Source of the DNA: Thermoplasmata archaeon
Lineage (GTDB): Archaea > Thermoplasmatota > Thermoplasmata > Thermoplasmatales > Thermoplasmataceae
Direction of reading: 5' to 3'
Assembly (NCBI GenBank): GCA_021797525.1
Contig: JAJZZQ010000041.1
Coordinates: forward strand, 1-6,414
Length of the DNA stretch: 6,414 bases
Positions within the stretch are counted from its first letter, which is position 1, and every line of letters begins with the position of its first letter. Under the pieces are notes generated by a model. It made no database searches. It had not been told where the DNA came from and saw only the letters and a program-made list of their open reading frames with translations. Below, one piece after another: positions 6,291-6,414 of the stretch. Both the position numbers and the translations under genes were made by a program.

Positions 6291-6414
6291 AGCCATGGGG
6301 CTAAGCCATAATATAGGAAAGATCATAGGTGCAAAGTGGGACATACCACACGGTATGACCTCATGCATCACACTTCCTGCTGTAATGCGTTATTATGCCA
6401 GAAACAATCCGACC
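6280..6414 (+). pseudogene. 5'-truncated iron-containing alcohol dehydrogenase fragment (C-terminal domain)
   Basis: This frame opens right after a TAA at 6277-6279 and runs 45 codons off the window edge. It reads MGLSHNIGKIIGAKWDIPHG followed by MTSCITLPAVM and RYYARNNP, the iron-binding part of the Fe-ADH/maleylacetate reductase family. The two histidines, 14 residues apart (GLSH and PHG), correspond to the second and third His ligands (His263 and His277 in E. coli FucO numbering). Everything before this, the NAD-binding domain and the first Asp/His ligands, roughly 250 residues in the family, is missing: the DNA upstream is the SDR gene on the other strand. An ATG at 6295 exists but cannot give a working enzyme. 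I infer a remnant left by deletion or rearrangement; an assembly artefact is possible. The rest of the C-terminal domain should lie beyond the window. Confidence 0.8.

Overview
The window looks like a piece of an archaeal genome, most likely an acidophilic, heterotrophic Thermoplasmatales-type euryarchaeon. That placement is inference. It rests on TATA-like A/T-rich boxes about 22-27 bases before most starts with no Shine-Dalgarno sequence (leaderless genes), heavy use of AGA/AGG/ATA codons, moderate G+C by eye, and a thiolase-like gene paired with a Zn-ribbon/OB (DUF35) gene, an arrangement common in archaea.

Layout. 1-356: no recognised gene, only short overlapping open frames. 375-1700 (+): a 12-helix MFS transporter of the metabolite:H+ symporter type. 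1701-2141: gene-free, ending in a clear TATA-like box for the next gene. 2142-3359 (+): a class III (CaiB/BaiF) acyl-CoA:carboxylate CoA-transferase. 3352-3642 and 3643-4788 (both -): a two-gene operon, translated in the order thiolase-like protein then Zn-ribbon/OB partner, converging on the CoA-transferase with an 8-base overlap of the 3' ends. 4789-5554: a gap of about 765 bases that looks like eroded minus-strand coding sequence, including a frame-broken stretch resembling molybdopterin synthase large subunit (MoaE) and an unassigned 80-codon open frame. 5555-6253 (-): a short-chain dehydrogenase/reductase. 6280-6414 (+): the 5'-truncated C-terminal part of an iron-containing alcohol dehydrogenase, running off the window.

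Together the intact genes suggest uptake of a carboxylic acid (MFS), its activation by CoA transfer, and acyl-CoA and oxidoreductase chemistry (thiolase-like/DUF35 pair, SDR). The substrate cannot be read from the sequence. The most notable point is that the thiolase-like protein has Ser (residue 81) where the family has its nucleophilic Cys, while its histidine motifs are retained, so it is probably not an ordinary thiolase. The several gene remnants make this look like an accessory region in decay or rearrangement. No rRNA, tRNA, CRISPR array or insertion sequence was recognised.
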